A stretch of 59,366 nt of DNA from Ruminococcus flavefaciens (GCA_004554385.1 SFMO01000126.1:1-59366), one strand, 5' to 3'. Positions 25,309 through 34,662 are shown, counted from the first letter of the stretch. Numbers and translations: made by a program. Notes: a model not told the origin generated them from the letters alone.

Positions 25309-26585
25309 TGGAAAAAGAGATCCTTACCAGTGACCGTACAGGCGACAGCTGTATCCATGTAAAGCACAGCAGCGGACTTGATATATACATCTGTGAAATG
25401 CCCGGATTCAGCGGCGTTGAAGCCCTATTCGGCACTAAATACGGCTCCGTGAACACCATGTTCAGGACTGCCGCCGACAGCGATTACACAACGGTCCCCG
25501 AAGGTATCGCCCATTTCCTCGAACACAAGCTATTCGAGAATGAGGACTGCGGAGTCTTTGAGCTCTACGCTCAGACAGGAGCCTCAGGCAACGCCTATAC
25601 CTCCTTCGACAAGACCGTCTACCTTTTCAACTGTTCACGGAATTATGAGGAGAATCTGAAAATACTGCTGGATTTTGTCCAGAAGCCTTACTTCACCAAA
25701 GAAAATGTGGATAAGGAAATGGGTATCATCGGTCAGGAGATAAAAATGACCAATGATAACCCCGAGTGGCGCGTATTCTTCAATATGCTCAGAGCCATGT
25801 ACCACGCTCACCCCGTAAAGATAGATATCGCAGGCACTGTGGAGAGCATCGAAAAAATCGACGCAGAGCTCCTTTACAAGTGCTACGATACCTTCTATAA
25901 CCTCAATAATATGGTTTTGTCCATCTCAGGCAACATCAGTGCGGACAAGGTCCTCGAAATATGTGACCAGTGCCTTAAGCCGTGTACTGACAAGGGCCTT
26001 GAAACCGTATTTCCGCCCGAGCCCGATGATATTGTCGAGCCAGAGATACATGAGGTCCAGCCCATAGGCACCTCCATTTTCAATCTCGGCTACAAGTGCG
26101 CTCCTGCAAGCGGTATCCAACGGCTGAAGGCTGTTTCCGCAGCTTCAATAGTTTCATCACTGCTGACTGACCCGGCCTTGCCTATGTGCAAAAGGCTCCT
26201 CAGGGACGAGGTGATAAACTCCACCTTCAACTGCGAGGTGTTCTACGGCGACGGATACTTCACTGTGATATTCTCAGGAGAAGCCGATGAACCGCAGCTT
26301 ATCCGCGAGGCTGTCTTTGAAGAGATAGACCGCCTTATAAACGAAGGCATTGACGAAAAGGACTTCCAGCGCGTAAAGAAGTCTGCCTACGGCGTAATGG
26401 TAAGGGAGCTTAACAATGTTGAGGCTGTTGCAAGCCTTATGCTCAATGCCTACATGGAAAATGTCTCGCCATATGACGCCATAAGCATCATGTCCGAGAT
26501 CACCTGCGGCGATGTTATCGAATTTATGCGCAGTCAGCTGCGCCGCGACAGATGTGTTCTGTCTGTAATAGAAACGGAGGCTTAA
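25308..26585 (+). CDS. yfmH: M16 family zinc peptidase, YfmH type
   Basis: 425 residues. The inverted zinc motif HFLEH with the downstream Glu (IAHFLEHKLFENEDCGVFE) is near residue 67, so this is the catalytic member of the pair. ASGNAYTSFDKTVYLFN and the C-terminal VREAVFEEIDRLI region are typical. It likely forms a heterodimer with YfmF. It is followed after 3 bases by lgt, suggesting one transcript for yfmF-yfmH-lgt-folD. Confidence 0.92.
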   Translation: MEKEILTSDRTGDSCIHVKHSSGLDIYICEMPGFSGVEALFGTKYGSVNTMFRTAADSDYTTVPEGIAHFLEHKLFENEDCGVFELYAQTGASGNAYTSFDKTVYLFNCSRNYEENLKILLDFVQKPYFTKENVDKEMGIIGQEIKMTNDNPEWRVFFNMLRAMYHAHPVKIDIAGTVESIEKIDAELLYKCYDTFYNLNNMVLSISGNISADKVLEICDQCLKPCTDKGLETVFPPEPDDIVEPEIHEVQPIGTSIFNLGYKCAPASGIQRLKAVSAASIVSSLLTDPALPMCKRLLRDEVINSTFNCEVFYGDGYFTVIFSGEADEPQLIREAVFEEIDRLINEGIDEKDFQRVKKSAYGVMVRELNNVEAVASLMLNAYMENVSPYDAISIMSEITCGDVIEFMRSQLRRDRCVLSVIETEA

Positions 26586-26588
26586 TCA

Positions 26589-27758
26589 ATGTCCACAGAA
26601 ACACTTTTAGAACCACACGAAATACAATTTCCAAAACTCGGCTGGGACTTCAGCGTAAACCCTACGGCATTCACTGTATTCGGCTTTGATATCCAGTGGT
26701 ACGGAATAATCATCACACTGGGTCTTATTCTCGCTCTTATCTACGTTCTCCCTAAGATGAAGCGCTTCGGACTTGATTCCGACAGATGCATAGATGCCAT
26801 TATCGGCGGCGTTATCGGCGGTATCGTCGGCGCACGTATCTACTATGTGCTCATGCGCTGGGACGAGTACAAGGGCGACTGGAAAGCCATCCTCAACACC
26901 AGACAGGGCGGTCTCGCCATTTACGGCGGCATCATAGGTGCTCTGCTTATCGGACTTATAATATGCAAGGTACGCAAGATCAAGGTGCTCCCCATGCTCG
27001 ACATCACCGCACTCGGACTCCTTATCGGTCAGGGCATAGGACGCTGGGGCAACTTCTTCAATCAGGAGGCATTCGGCACTAACACCGACTCATTCCTCGG
27101 CATGACCGGCGGCACTATACAGCGTACAATCAGCGACAGTATGCAGATGGGCGGAGACATGTACGAAAACGGCTTGAATATGCTCTGGGAAAAGCCTGTT
27201 CACCCCTGCTTCTTCTATGAATCAGTATGGTGTCTCCTTGGATTCGTTATACTCGCCTTCTGGTCAAAGCGCAGAAAGTACGACGGACAGATATTCCTCA
27301 TGTACCTCGCATGGTACGGCGCAGAGCGCTTTGTAGTCGAGGGACTCCGCACAGACAGCCTTATGCTCGGAAATATCCGTATTTCTCAGGCTCTTTCAGC
27401 AGTTATATTCGTCGCATCTGTGATCCTTCAGATAGTGTTCTTCTCAAAGAAGAAGAGAGACCCCGAGAGCATGGTGCTCTATGTGAATACTGAGGAATCA
27501 CACCACCTCATTGAGGAATCACGCCGCAAGAAAATGGGTATCTCGGGAGAGGACGCTAAGATAGACGGCATAACCGATGATGATATGGACATTTTCAACG
27601 ATGACGACGACGATTTCGACGAGTCCGAGCTTGATGCGCTCAGCGACGACGATGATGATGACGATGACGAAGCTCCCGCAAAACCCGCAGAAGCTTCTGA
27701 TGATAAAGATGAAAACACAGCGGACGAAAAGTCCGGCGAAAACAAGGAGGATAAATGA
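26589..27758 (+). CDS. lgt: Prolipoprotein diacylglyceryl transferase with acidic tail
   Basis: Membrane enzyme that moves diacylglycerol from phosphatidylglycerol onto the lipobox Cys of prolipoproteins. About seven helices; TRQGGLAIYGGIIGA near residue 106 and RWGNFFNQEAFG near residue 153 are the conserved catalytic segments. The enzymatic core ends near residue 310. A further 75 residues form an Asp/Glu-rich, low-complexity cytoplasmic tail (runs of Asp, then Lys/Glu repeats) that ordinary Lgt lacks. GGAGG lies before the ATG. Confidence 0.95.
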   Translation: MSTETLLEPHEIQFPKLGWDFSVNPTAFTVFGFDIQWYGIIITLGLILALIYVLPKMKRFGLDSDRCIDAIIGGVIGGIVGARIYYVLMRWDEYKGDWKAILNTRQGGLAIYGGIIGALLIGLIICKVRKIKVLPMLDITALGLLIGQGIGRWGNFFNQEAFGTNTDSFLGMTGGTIQRTISDSMQMGGDMYENGLNMLWEKPVHPCFFYESVWCLLGFVILAFWSKRRKYDGQIFLMYLAWYGAERFVVEGLRTDSLMLGNIRISQALSAVIFVASVILQIVFFSKKKRDPESMVLYVNTEESHHLIEESRRKKMGISGEDAKIDGITDDDMDIFNDDDDDFDESELDALSDDDDDDDDEAPAKPAEASDDKDENTADEKSGENKEDK

Positions 27759-27760
27759 TC

Positions 27761-28618
27761 ATGGCACAGATAATCGACGGAAAAGCAGTTTCAGCCGCAG
27801 TAAAGGCTGAGGTTGCTGAGGAAACAGCAAAGCTCAGAGATGAAAAGGGACTCAAGGTAGGTCTTGCAGTCGTTATAGTAGGAAATGATCCTGCTTCAAG
27901 AGTTTATGTCAACAACAAGAAGAAAGCCTGCGAGGCTGTAGGCTTCCAGTCATATGAGTACGCACTTGAAGAGAGCACCACTCAGGAACAGCTCCTCGAC
28001 CTTGTTAATGTACTCAACCGCGACGACAGAGTGAACGGTATCCTCGTTCAGCTTCCTCTGCCAAAGCATATTGATGAAAAGGCAGTGATCAATGCTATCT
28101 CACCTGACAAGGATGTTGATGCCTTCCACCCGATCAATGTGGGCAAGATAATGATAGGCGAGTACTCATTCCTCCCATGCACCCCTGCAGGCGTTATGCG
28201 TCTCATCGAGAGCACAGGAACAGATATAACAGGCAAGCAGTGTGTAGTTATCGGCAGAAGCAATATCGTCGGCAAGCCTCAGGCAATGCTCCTTCTCCAG
28301 AAGAACGGAACAGTTACTATCTGCCACTCAAAGACAAAGAACCTCAAGGAGATCTGCCTCGGCGCTGATATCCTCGTTGTAGCTATCGGACGCGCTAACT
28401 TCGTTACAGGCGACATGATAAAGGAAGGCGCTGTAGTCATCGACGTCGGCATGAACCGCCTTGAAAACGGCAAGCTCTGCGGAGATGTTGAGTTCGAATC
28501 CGCAGAAAAGAAGGCTTCATTCATCACTCCAGTTCCCGGCGGCGTAGGTCCTATGACAATTGCAATGCTTATGAAGAATACTCTCACAGCTGCTAAACAG
28601 CAGGCAGGTATTGAATAA
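27761..28618 (+). CDS. folD: Methylene-THF dehydrogenase / methenyl-THF cyclohydrolase
   Basis: Bifunctional one-carbon enzyme interconverting methylene-, methenyl- and formyl-tetrahydrofolate. 285 residues: MAQIIDGKAVSAAVK, YVNNKKKACEAVG with the catalytic Lys, ILVQLPLPKHID, CTPAGVMRL, VVIGRSNIVGKP (NADP-binding) and PVPGGVGPMTIAML. ATG 27761 is preferred on family grounds; ATG 27755 overlapping the lgt stop is also possible. A terminator follows. Confidence 0.97.
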   Translation: MAQIIDGKAVSAAVKAEVAEETAKLRDEKGLKVGLAVVIVGNDPASRVYVNNKKKACEAVGFQSYEYALEESTTQEQLLDLVNVLNRDDRVNGILVQLPLPKHIDEKAVINAISPDKDVDAFHPINVGKIMIGEYSFLPCTPAGVMRLIESTGTDITGKQCVVIGRSNIVGKPQAMLLLQKNGTVTICHSKTKNLKEICLGADILVVAIGRANFVTGDMIKEGAVVIDVGMNRLENGKLCGDVEFESAEKKASFITPVPGGVGPMTIAMLMKNTLTAAKQQAGIE

Positions 28619-28633
28619 AGAACGATCAGTGGG

Positions 28634-28663
28634 GGCTGTCGGAATCACCGACAGCCTTTTCCT
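28634..28663 (+). terminator. Terminator after folD
   Basis: GGCTGTCGG pairs with CCGACAGCC across 5 bases, followed by TTTT. Confidence 0.88.
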
Positions 28664-28705
28664 GTGAAGACATCATAATACTGACACCCGAAAGGACTTT
28701 TTACT

Positions 28706-30109
28706 ATGAAGAACAATAAAAACAACTCCGACAGAGGCGGATTCGGCTCAAAGCTCGGTTTTATACTTGCCGCAGCAGGCTCTGCGGTAGGTCTCGGAAA
28801 TATCTGGCGATTCCCCTATCTTGCCGCAAAATACGGCGGCGGCATCTTCCTGCTGGTATATATCATATTCGCCGTCACCTTCGGCTTTACCCTCATGCTC
28901 ACTGAGATAGCCATTGGCAGACGCACAGGAAAAAGCGTTATCGGCGCATACAAGGCTGTGGACAAGCGTTTCTCGTTCCTTGGCGTACTCGCAGCTGTTA
29001 TCCCTGCATTGATACTTCCCTATTACTGTGTTATAGGCGGCTGGGTACTGAAGTATATGGCCGTTTACGTTACAAACCGCGGTGAATCGGTCGCCGCAGC
29101 TGAATACATAAGCGCTGACTCTGATGCCAAGCTAAGCTTCTTCGAGCACTTCATCGGTCAGCTGGGACAGCCAACCATTTTCTTCATCATATTCGTGCTG
29201 CTCACCTCAATAGCCGTATTTATCGGCGTAGAGAAGGGCATAGAGATGATAAGCAAGTTCCTCATGCCTGTGCTTCTCCTGCTTATAGTGGGAATATCCA
29301 TATACACACTTTCTCTAAAAGGCGCAGGAGAAGGCCTTAAATACTATCTCCTCCCGAATTTCGAGGGCTTTACTTTCTCAAAGTTCCTGCGTACCATCGC
29401 AGCTGCCTGCGGACAGCTCTTCTATTCCATGTCCATAGCTATGGGAATCATGGTCACCTACGGCTCATACATGAGAAAAGAGGACTCCCTTGAAAGCTCT
29501 GTACGCCAGATAGAGATATTCGATACAGCCGTTGCCTTCCTTGCAGGACTTATCATCGTCCCTGCCGTATTTATCTTCTCAGGCGGCGACAGCTCTGCCC
29601 TCAACGCAGGTCCCGGACTTATGTTCATCACCCTTCCTAAGGTATTCTCATCAATGCCTGCAGGCGATGTCATCGGAGCAGCCTTTTTCATACTGGTCGC
29701 ACTCGCTGCTCTCACATCATCAATTTCCCTTATGGAGACCGTAGTTGCCGTTGTCATGGAGAAGTTTAATCTCAGCCGCACAAAGAGCTGCTGTGTAGTA
29801 ATACTCCTCACACTTGTGCTTGGCATGCTCTCAGTACTCGGCTACAGCGCATGGACCGATGTAAAGATATTCGGCATGCAGATACTTGACTTCTTTGATT
29901 TCTCCACAAACAACCTTATGATGCCTGTCCTTGCATTCCTGACCTGTATCCTCATAGGCTACACGGTCAAGACAAAATACATTGAGGAAGAGGTAATGCT
30001 CGGCGAAAAGCGTTTCCGCTCAAAGCTCCTATACAGTGTAATGATAAAGTTCGTCTGCCCTGTGTGCATGCTGATGATACTCATTACTCCATTCGTTACC
30101 GAAATATGA
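28706..30109 (+). CDS. Sodium-dependent transporter of the NSS (SNF) family
   Basis: 467-residue integral membrane symporter, about eleven to twelve helices. The first helix has GFILAAAGSAVGLGNIWRFPYLAAKYGGG, the hallmark sodium/substrate-binding unwound region of LeuT-type proteins. Helix 6 region FSKFLRTIAAACGQLFYSMSIAMG follows the same fold. Substrate is likely an amino acid or an aromatic compound; it cannot be read from the sequence. Single gene flanked by terminators. CGAAAGGA upstream of the ATG is the ribosome site. Confidence 0.94.
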   Translation: MKNNKNNSDRGGFGSKLGFILAAAGSAVGLGNIWRFPYLAAKYGGGIFLLVYIIFAVTFGFTLMLTEIAIGRRTGKSVIGAYKAVDKRFSFLGVLAAVIPALILPYYCVIGGWVLKYMAVYVTNRGESVAAAEYISADSDAKLSFFEHFIGQLGQPTIFFIIFVLLTSIAVFIGVEKGIEMISKFLMPVLLLLIVGISIYTLSLKGAGEGLKYYLLPNFEGFTFSKFLRTIAAACGQLFYSMSIAMGIMVTYGSYMRKEDSLESSVRQIEIFDTAVAFLAGLIIVPAVFIFSGGDSSALNAGPGLMFITLPKVFSSMPAGDVIGAAFFILVALAALTSSISLMETVVAVVMEKFNLSRTKSCCVVILLTLVLGMLSVLGYSAWTDVKIFGMQILDFFDFSTNNLMMPVLAFLTCILIGYTVKTKYIEEEVMLGEKRFRSKLLYSVMIKFVCPVCMLMILITPFVTEI

Positions 30110-30113
30110 TATT

Positions 30114-30148
30114 AAAGCTCTCCGATGACAATCACGGAGAGCTTTTCG
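30114..30148 (+). terminator. Terminator after the NSS transporter
   Basis: AAAGCTCTCCG pairs with CGGAGAGCTTT, followed by a T-rich stretch. Confidence 0.85.
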
Positions 30149-30222
30149 TTTTGTAAAAAACCGCAAAATTTTTCTTGTTTTTTTTGCCGTTTACTGCATA
30201 TTGCTACATTATTCCAAAGGTA

Positions 30223-30251
30223 TTGACATTTATATATCAAACGTGTAAAAT
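30223..30251 (+). promoter_or_regulatory. Promoter of the MBOAT-SGNH-kinase operon
   Basis: TTGACA, 17 bases, TAAAAT. The predicted leader before the TTG start at 30351 is about 90 bases. Confidence 0.75.
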
Positions 30252-30350
30252 AGTAATGTATGAGTTTTTATAACGCTATTTTCCGCAGATTATACATATA
30301 ACATGCTGCTGCGTTATTACAATAAATGAATTAATTAAAGGGTGGTATAT

Positions 30351-32042
30351 TTGGTTTTCAGCAGTTTGGAGTTTATCTTCATATTTCTGCCTCTTTTTTT
30401 GATAGCCTATTCGGCGTCCGAAAAAAAATTCAGGAATATCGTATTAGTCGTTTCAGGCGTAATGGCAGGCTTCGTTGTTTTCCATGTTCTGAAGCTCACG
30501 TCCCTTCTGAACATACTGCTTTTCTTAGCGGCAGTATTCTGGCTGTTATTTGAATCCTGCACAGCCAATGAGAAGCGATACCGATGTGTCCTGATAACTA
30601 TTGCAAGTGCCGTAGCAGGATATGTCCTGTTCCACGACCACGGACTATTCAAGCCTTTACCCGTTCTTCTGTACCTGTTGGCAGTGGGATTCCTCATTAT
30701 GCAGGCATACAACTCCACAAGGATAGGCTACCAGAACCTCATTATCTTCACGGGAAGCGTCCTGTTCTACAGCTTCGGAGTTAAGAAGCCAGTATATATA
30801 GCGCTTTTCCTGCTGACTGTACTGCTCAACTTCATTGTGGCACAGTTTATCGAAAACAGCAGATACACTAAAAAGCTGTGGCTCATCTTCGGTATACTCT
30901 TCAACTTCTGGTGGCTGATATTCTTCAAATACTGGACCTTCGGCACTGAGAATATCAACGCTCTGTTCCACCAGAGCTTTACCGTAAAGAATATCATTCT
31001 ACCTATCGGTATCAGCTTCTACACCTTCCAGAACGTTTCCTATATCATCGATATTTACAGAGGCAAGGCAAAAGCCGAAAAGAACCTCGTCAACTACGGA
31101 GCATACATCACTATGTTCCCTCAGCTCATCGCAGGTCCTATCGTCACCTTCGACCACGTTGCAAAGGAACTGAAAAGCCGTACCCACACCATTCAGAAGG
31201 TCGAGGACGGTCTCAAGACATTTACCATAGGTCTTGGCTACAAGGTACTCATTGCAAACCAGATAGGCGGTCTGTGGAGCGATATTTCCATGATAGGCTA
31301 CGAGAGTATATCCTCAAGGCTAGCATGGATGGGTATATTTGCCTATTCATTCCAGCTTTACTTCGACTTCTGCGGCTACTCCCTCATGGCAATAGGCCTC
31401 GGAAGGATAATGGGCTTCGAGCTCCCCAGAAACTTTGACCATCCTTATATGTCACTTACCATGACGGAATTCTGGAGACGCTGGCATATGACCTTAGGCT
31501 CATGGTTCAAGGATTACATCTATATACCGCTGGGCGGAAACCGCAAAGGCGAGGGACGCATGGTGTTCAATATGCTTGTTGTATGGCTGTTCACAGGTCT
31601 GTGGCACGGCGCAAGCTGGAACTTCGTACTCTGGGGACTGGTGCTCTTCCTCATAATCATGTCCGAAAAATTCTGGACAGGCAAGACCCTCAACAGGATA
31701 AAGCCCCTCGGTCACCTCTATATGCTGGTGATAATCCCCGTTACATGGCTCATATTCGCTATAACAGATTTCCATGAGCTTGGAATATACTTCAAGAGAC
31801 TTCTTCCCTTCCTGCCCCAGAAGACCTACGCTGTAATGGATAATGACTATGCAGTGCACTGGGCTAAATACTGGAAATATTTCGCTCTCGGACTCCTTTT
31901 CTCAACAAGACTGCCCGAGATAGTCTACAAGAAGATAAAACATTCCATCATAACGGCTGTACTTCTCATAATCGTGTTCTGTATGGCTGTGTACTGTATG
32001 TATCAGGGTATGGACGACCCATTCATGTATTTCAGATTCTAA
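30351..32042 (+). CDS. MBOAT family membrane O-acyltransferase (AlgI/DltB-like)
   Basis: 563 residues, strongly hydrophobic. The catalytic His lies in TGLWHGASWNFVLWG near residue 425; LPIGISFYTFQNVSYIIDIYRG, FPQLIAGPI and FDFCGYSLMAIGLGRIMGF are standard for the AlgI branch that moves acetyl groups across the membrane. It starts at TTG 30351 (MVFSSLEFIFIFLPL, the usual family start) with AAAGGGTGG upstream. It carries roughly 100 residues of extra N-terminal helices compared with typical AlgI. With the SGNH hydrolase that follows, it probably acetylates a secreted polysaccharide. Confidence 0.93.
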   Translation: MVFSSLEFIFIFLPLFLIAYSASEKKFRNIVLVVSGVMAGFVVFHVLKLTSLLNILLFLAAVFWLLFESCTANEKRYRCVLITIASAVAGYVLFHDHGLFKPLPVLLYLLAVGFLIMQAYNSTRIGYQNLIIFTGSVLFYSFGVKKPVYIALFLLTVLLNFIVAQFIENSRYTKKLWLIFGILFNFWWLIFFKYWTFGTENINALFHQSFTVKNIILPIGISFYTFQNVSYIIDIYRGKAKAEKNLVNYGAYITMFPQLIAGPIVTFDHVAKELKSRTHTIQKVEDGLKTFTIGLGYKVLIANQIGGLWSDISMIGYESISSRLAWMGIFAYSFQLYFDFCGYSLMAIGLGRIMGFELPRNFDHPYMSLTMTEFWRRWHMTLGSWFKDYIYIPLGGNRKGEGRMVFNMLVVWLFTGLWHGASWNFVLWGLVLFLIIMSEKFWTGKTLNRIKPLGHLYMLVIIPVTWLIFAITDFHELGIYFKRLLPFLPQKTYAVMDNDYAVHWAKYWKYFALGLLFSTRLPEIVYKKIKHSIITAVLLIIVFCMAVYCMYQGMDDPFMYFRF

Positions 32043-32054
32043 GGAGAGAATAAA

Positions 32055-32990
32055 GTGAACAAGTTCAAACAATGCGTATACACGGTGATACTTCTGCTCA
32101 CCTGTCTGGTGGCATCACCGCTCATATATAAGCAGATATGGAAGGACAGCGTGACTATTGCACCGAAGACTTCAGCAAAAGAGCCTGTCTCAGCCACCGA
32201 GCCTTCTGCCGAGCCTACATCTGCTCCTGCACAGGAAACAGCTTCCGAAGCTCAGCCCACATCAGAGGGCGCAACTACTGCTCCTGCTGAGGACAAGCCT
32301 GCTGAAACGACCTCCTCCGCAGTAAACTTCGTAGCGAGCGGTCCGGAATACTTCGACGACGCCCTGTTCATCGGCGATTCCCGTACAGAGGGAATACGCG
32401 ACTACGGAACACTGAAAAATGCAGATTATTTCTGCCAGAGAGGTCTCTCTGCATATCAGATAGACACCTCATATGTTAACGGAGAAACAGTTTGGGACTT
32501 CCTGAAAAAGAAGCCCTATGCAAAGATATATCTTATGCTCGGCATAAATGAAGTCGGCAACGATATTGAGTACACAGCCTCGGCTTACAGAAAGGCAGTT
32601 GACGAGATACACTCTGTACAGCCCAACGCTATCATCTATCTCCAGGGCAATCTCCACGTTGCCTCATTTGCTGAGACATCATCTATCTCAAACGAGCGTA
32701 TCAATGCCCTCAACAGCAAGATACAGGCACTTGCAGACAATAAATCCATTTTCTATATTGAAGTAAACAGCATTTTCGACGACGGCTCAGGAGCTCTTAC
32801 CGCAGAATATACCAGTGACGGTATCCACGTTCTGGCTAAGTACTACGCTGAATGGTGCGACTGGCTCTGTCAGAACACAGTCTCTCCAGCAGGCACATCA
32901 TCTGCGGAAACAACAACAGAATCAGTCACATATACCTCTGAGCCTGCTGTCACCACAAAACCACAGAACGAAGAATTCTCAAACCAGTAA
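32055..32990 (+). CDS. Secreted SGNH/GDSL hydrolase, probable O-acetyl transfer partner
   Basis: 311 residues: N-terminal signal anchor (VILLLTCLVASPLIY), a Pro/Thr/Ala-rich linker (residues 40-95), then the SGNH domain with FIGDSRTEG (Ser109), LMLGINEVGND, YLQGNLHV and the Asp-His pair in SDGIHVL (Asp255, His258). Such proteins accept acetyl groups from the MBOAT partner and place them on glycans outside the membrane. GTG start with AAGGAGAG upstream, 12 bases after the MBOAT gene. The C-terminal 30 residues are Thr/Ser rich. Confidence 0.9.
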   Translation: MNKFKQCVYTVILLLTCLVASPLIYKQIWKDSVTIAPKTSAKEPVSATEPSAEPTSAPAQETASEAQPTSEGATTAPAEDKPAETTSSAVNFVASGPEYFDDALFIGDSRTEGIRDYGTLKNADYFCQRGLSAYQIDTSYVNGETVWDFLKKKPYAKIYLMLGINEVGNDIEYTASAYRKAVDEIHSVQPNAIIYLQGNLHVASFAETSSISNERINALNSKIQALADNKSIFYIEVNSIFDDGSGALTAEYTSDGIHVLAKYYAEWCDWLCQNTVSPAGTSSAETTTESVTYTSEPAVTTKPQNEEFSNQ

Positions 32991-33011
32991 ACTCACCGAA
33001 AGGAGTAAACT

Positions 33012-34328
33012 ATGGCAGAACTTAAAGTAGGATACAAAGGCAGGACCGTATATAACTCAACATTCACCATACTTGAATTTCTCGGAGGCGGCGGACAGGG
33101 AAATGTCTACCGTGTAGAGTGCGGCGGCAAGGAAATGGCGCTGAAATGGTATCACAAGTCAACCATTGAAAAAATGAAAAACCCTGAGGAGTTCTATGAA
33201 AACCTCAAGGCAAACATAAAAAAAGGCGCTCCCACCAAGAATTTTCTGTGGCCTGAGGAGCTCTCAAACTGGATAGACGGCAGCTTCGGCTATATCATGC
33301 CACTCCGCCCACAGGGCTACGAAGAGCTCACACGATTCCTGCTTTGGGACCCCAAAACAAGACGCATGAAGGCAAGCTTTGCTAACATCACTGCCCGCTG
33401 CAATGCCGCTATCAATATCATCGAAGGCTTCCGCGCTCTCCACAACGACGGCTACAGCTATCAGGACCTTAACAACGGCAACTTCTTCATAAATCCGCAG
33501 AACGGCGACGTCCTCATATGCGACAACGACAATGTTTCCGAACGCGGAGTCAACTTCGGTATTGCAGGCAAACAGCGCTACATGGCTCCGGAGGTAGTTC
33601 TCGGCGGAGCTCCTGACAAGCGCTCAGACCGCTTCTCACTGGCAGTCATACTCTTTCGTATGCTGTTTATCGAGCACCCTCTTGAGGGAAAGTATTCCAC
33701 TCCCCCATGTATGACTCCTGAGCTTGAAAAGAAGTTCTACGGCAGCGACCCTGTTTTCGTTCTTGACCCCGAGGACGACCGCAATGCTGCAAATAACCAG
33801 CTCAATACAAATACTCTCCGCTTCTGGAAGATTTATCCCGACTATATCCGCGACCTTTTCGTGCAGTCCTTTGGAAAGAACTCGGTAAAGCCGCCCTACG
33901 ACAGAGTTATCGAGCTGACATGGCTTGATGCATTTGTAAGGCTGAGAAGTGAAACTGTCCCCTGTCCTCACTGCGGCAAGGAGACCTTCATCGCACCAAA
34001 GTACTCAGTAAACTGCATGTACTGCGGCGGTCAGCTGACCTGCACCGAAAGCATAAAGTTCAAGCGATTTGAGCTTCCGTCATTCGGCGGAGCCAAGCTC
34101 TATGAAGGCATGACAGGCGATACCGACGGTGACTTCCACAAGGTCATCGGCGAGGTAGTCCGCAACAAGAAAGACCCAAGCAAGCATGCTCTCAGAAACC
34201 TTACGCAGGACACATGGAGCGTAAAGCTTCCCGACAATACGGTCAAGACCGTTGACCCAAACGGTATTATGCCTATAAACAAGGGCTTTGTCCTCACTAT
34301 CGGCAGAAGTGAGGGTACGGTAGAATAA
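33012..34328 (+). CDS. Atypical protein kinase with C-terminal zinc ribbon (TerY-associated type)
   Basis: 438 residues. The glycine loop LGGGGQGNVYRV starts at residue 24, with Lys45 in MALKW. The catalytic loop is YQDLNNGNFF (Asp152; the usual HRD is YQD). The metal-binding site is CDNDN (Asp171) instead of DFG, and RYMAPEV follows. This YQD/DND pattern is that of kinases found in TerY-PP2C-kinase triads. A zinc ribbon (CPHC at 318-321, CMYC about 338) ends the catalytic part. No PP2C or VWA gene is adjacent; instead it is third in the MBOAT-SGNH operon, with GAAAGGAG before its ATG. Confidence 0.85.
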   Translation: MAELKVGYKGRTVYNSTFTILEFLGGGGQGNVYRVECGGKEMALKWYHKSTIEKMKNPEEFYENLKANIKKGAPTKNFLWPEELSNWIDGSFGYIMPLRPQGYEELTRFLLWDPKTRRMKASFANITARCNAAINIIEGFRALHNDGYSYQDLNNGNFFINPQNGDVLICDNDNVSERGVNFGIAGKQRYMAPEVVLGGAPDKRSDRFSLAVILFRMLFIEHPLEGKYSTPPCMTPELEKKFYGSDPVFVLDPEDDRNAANNQLNTNTLRFWKIYPDYIRDLFVQSFGKNSVKPPYDRVIELTWLDAFVRLRSETVPCPHCGKETFIAPKYSVNCMYCGGQLTCTESIKFKRFELPSFGGAKLYEGMTGDTDGDFHKVIGEVVRNKKDPSKHALRNLTQDTWSVKLPDNTVKTVDPNGIMPINKGFVLTIGRSEGTVE

Positions 34329-34330
34329 AA

Positions 34331-34370
34331 ACAGCTCCCGAAGCAATAAAGTTTCGGGAGCTTTGTTATT
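34331..34370 (+). terminator. Terminator after the kinase gene
   Basis: AGCTCCCGAA pairs with TTCGGGAGCT across about 10 bases, followed by TTTG; convergent genes on both sides. Confidence 0.8.
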
Positions 34371-34662
34371 ATGATGAATGTTTACTTTTGATGCATTTTG
34401 CAATGCCGACGATGATCAGAATTAGAGCTGCGATGAGCAGCAGAAGTCCTGCCTTTTCAATTATCATCATATCAGCAAATATCCTGTCAGTAAGAAATAT
34501 AGCCGTCGGAGCGTCTGCACCGCCGATAATGCCGATATCCGCTGATTCGTCTGCTGTAAGCAAGCCGATAAGACCAAATATAGTCCGTATATTAAAAAGA
34601 ATGCCTGTCAGGAGCATTATTGCCCCTGAAATTATCAGGGCTTTTCCGCTTTTCTTTTTCAT
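34369..34662 (-). CDS. Small membrane protein with a decarboxylase-beta-like IIGGAD motif
   Basis: 97 residues with two membrane helices (ALIISGAIMLLTGILF near the N-terminus, ALLLLIAALILIIVGIA near the C-terminus). Between them is IGIIGGADAPTAIFLTD, which matches the sodium-binding re-entrant loop (GxIGGADGPT) of the beta subunits of sodium-pumping decarboxylases. The rest of that subunit is absent. It starts 6 bases after the CNNM/CorC gene and is probably cotranscribed with it. Function unknown; ion binding is a guess from the motif. Confidence 0.7.
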   Translation of the reverse strand: MKKKSGKALIISGAIMLLTGILFNIRTIFGLIGLLTADESADIGIIGGADAPTAIFLTDRIFADMMIIEKAGLLLLIAALILIIVGIAKCIKSKHSS

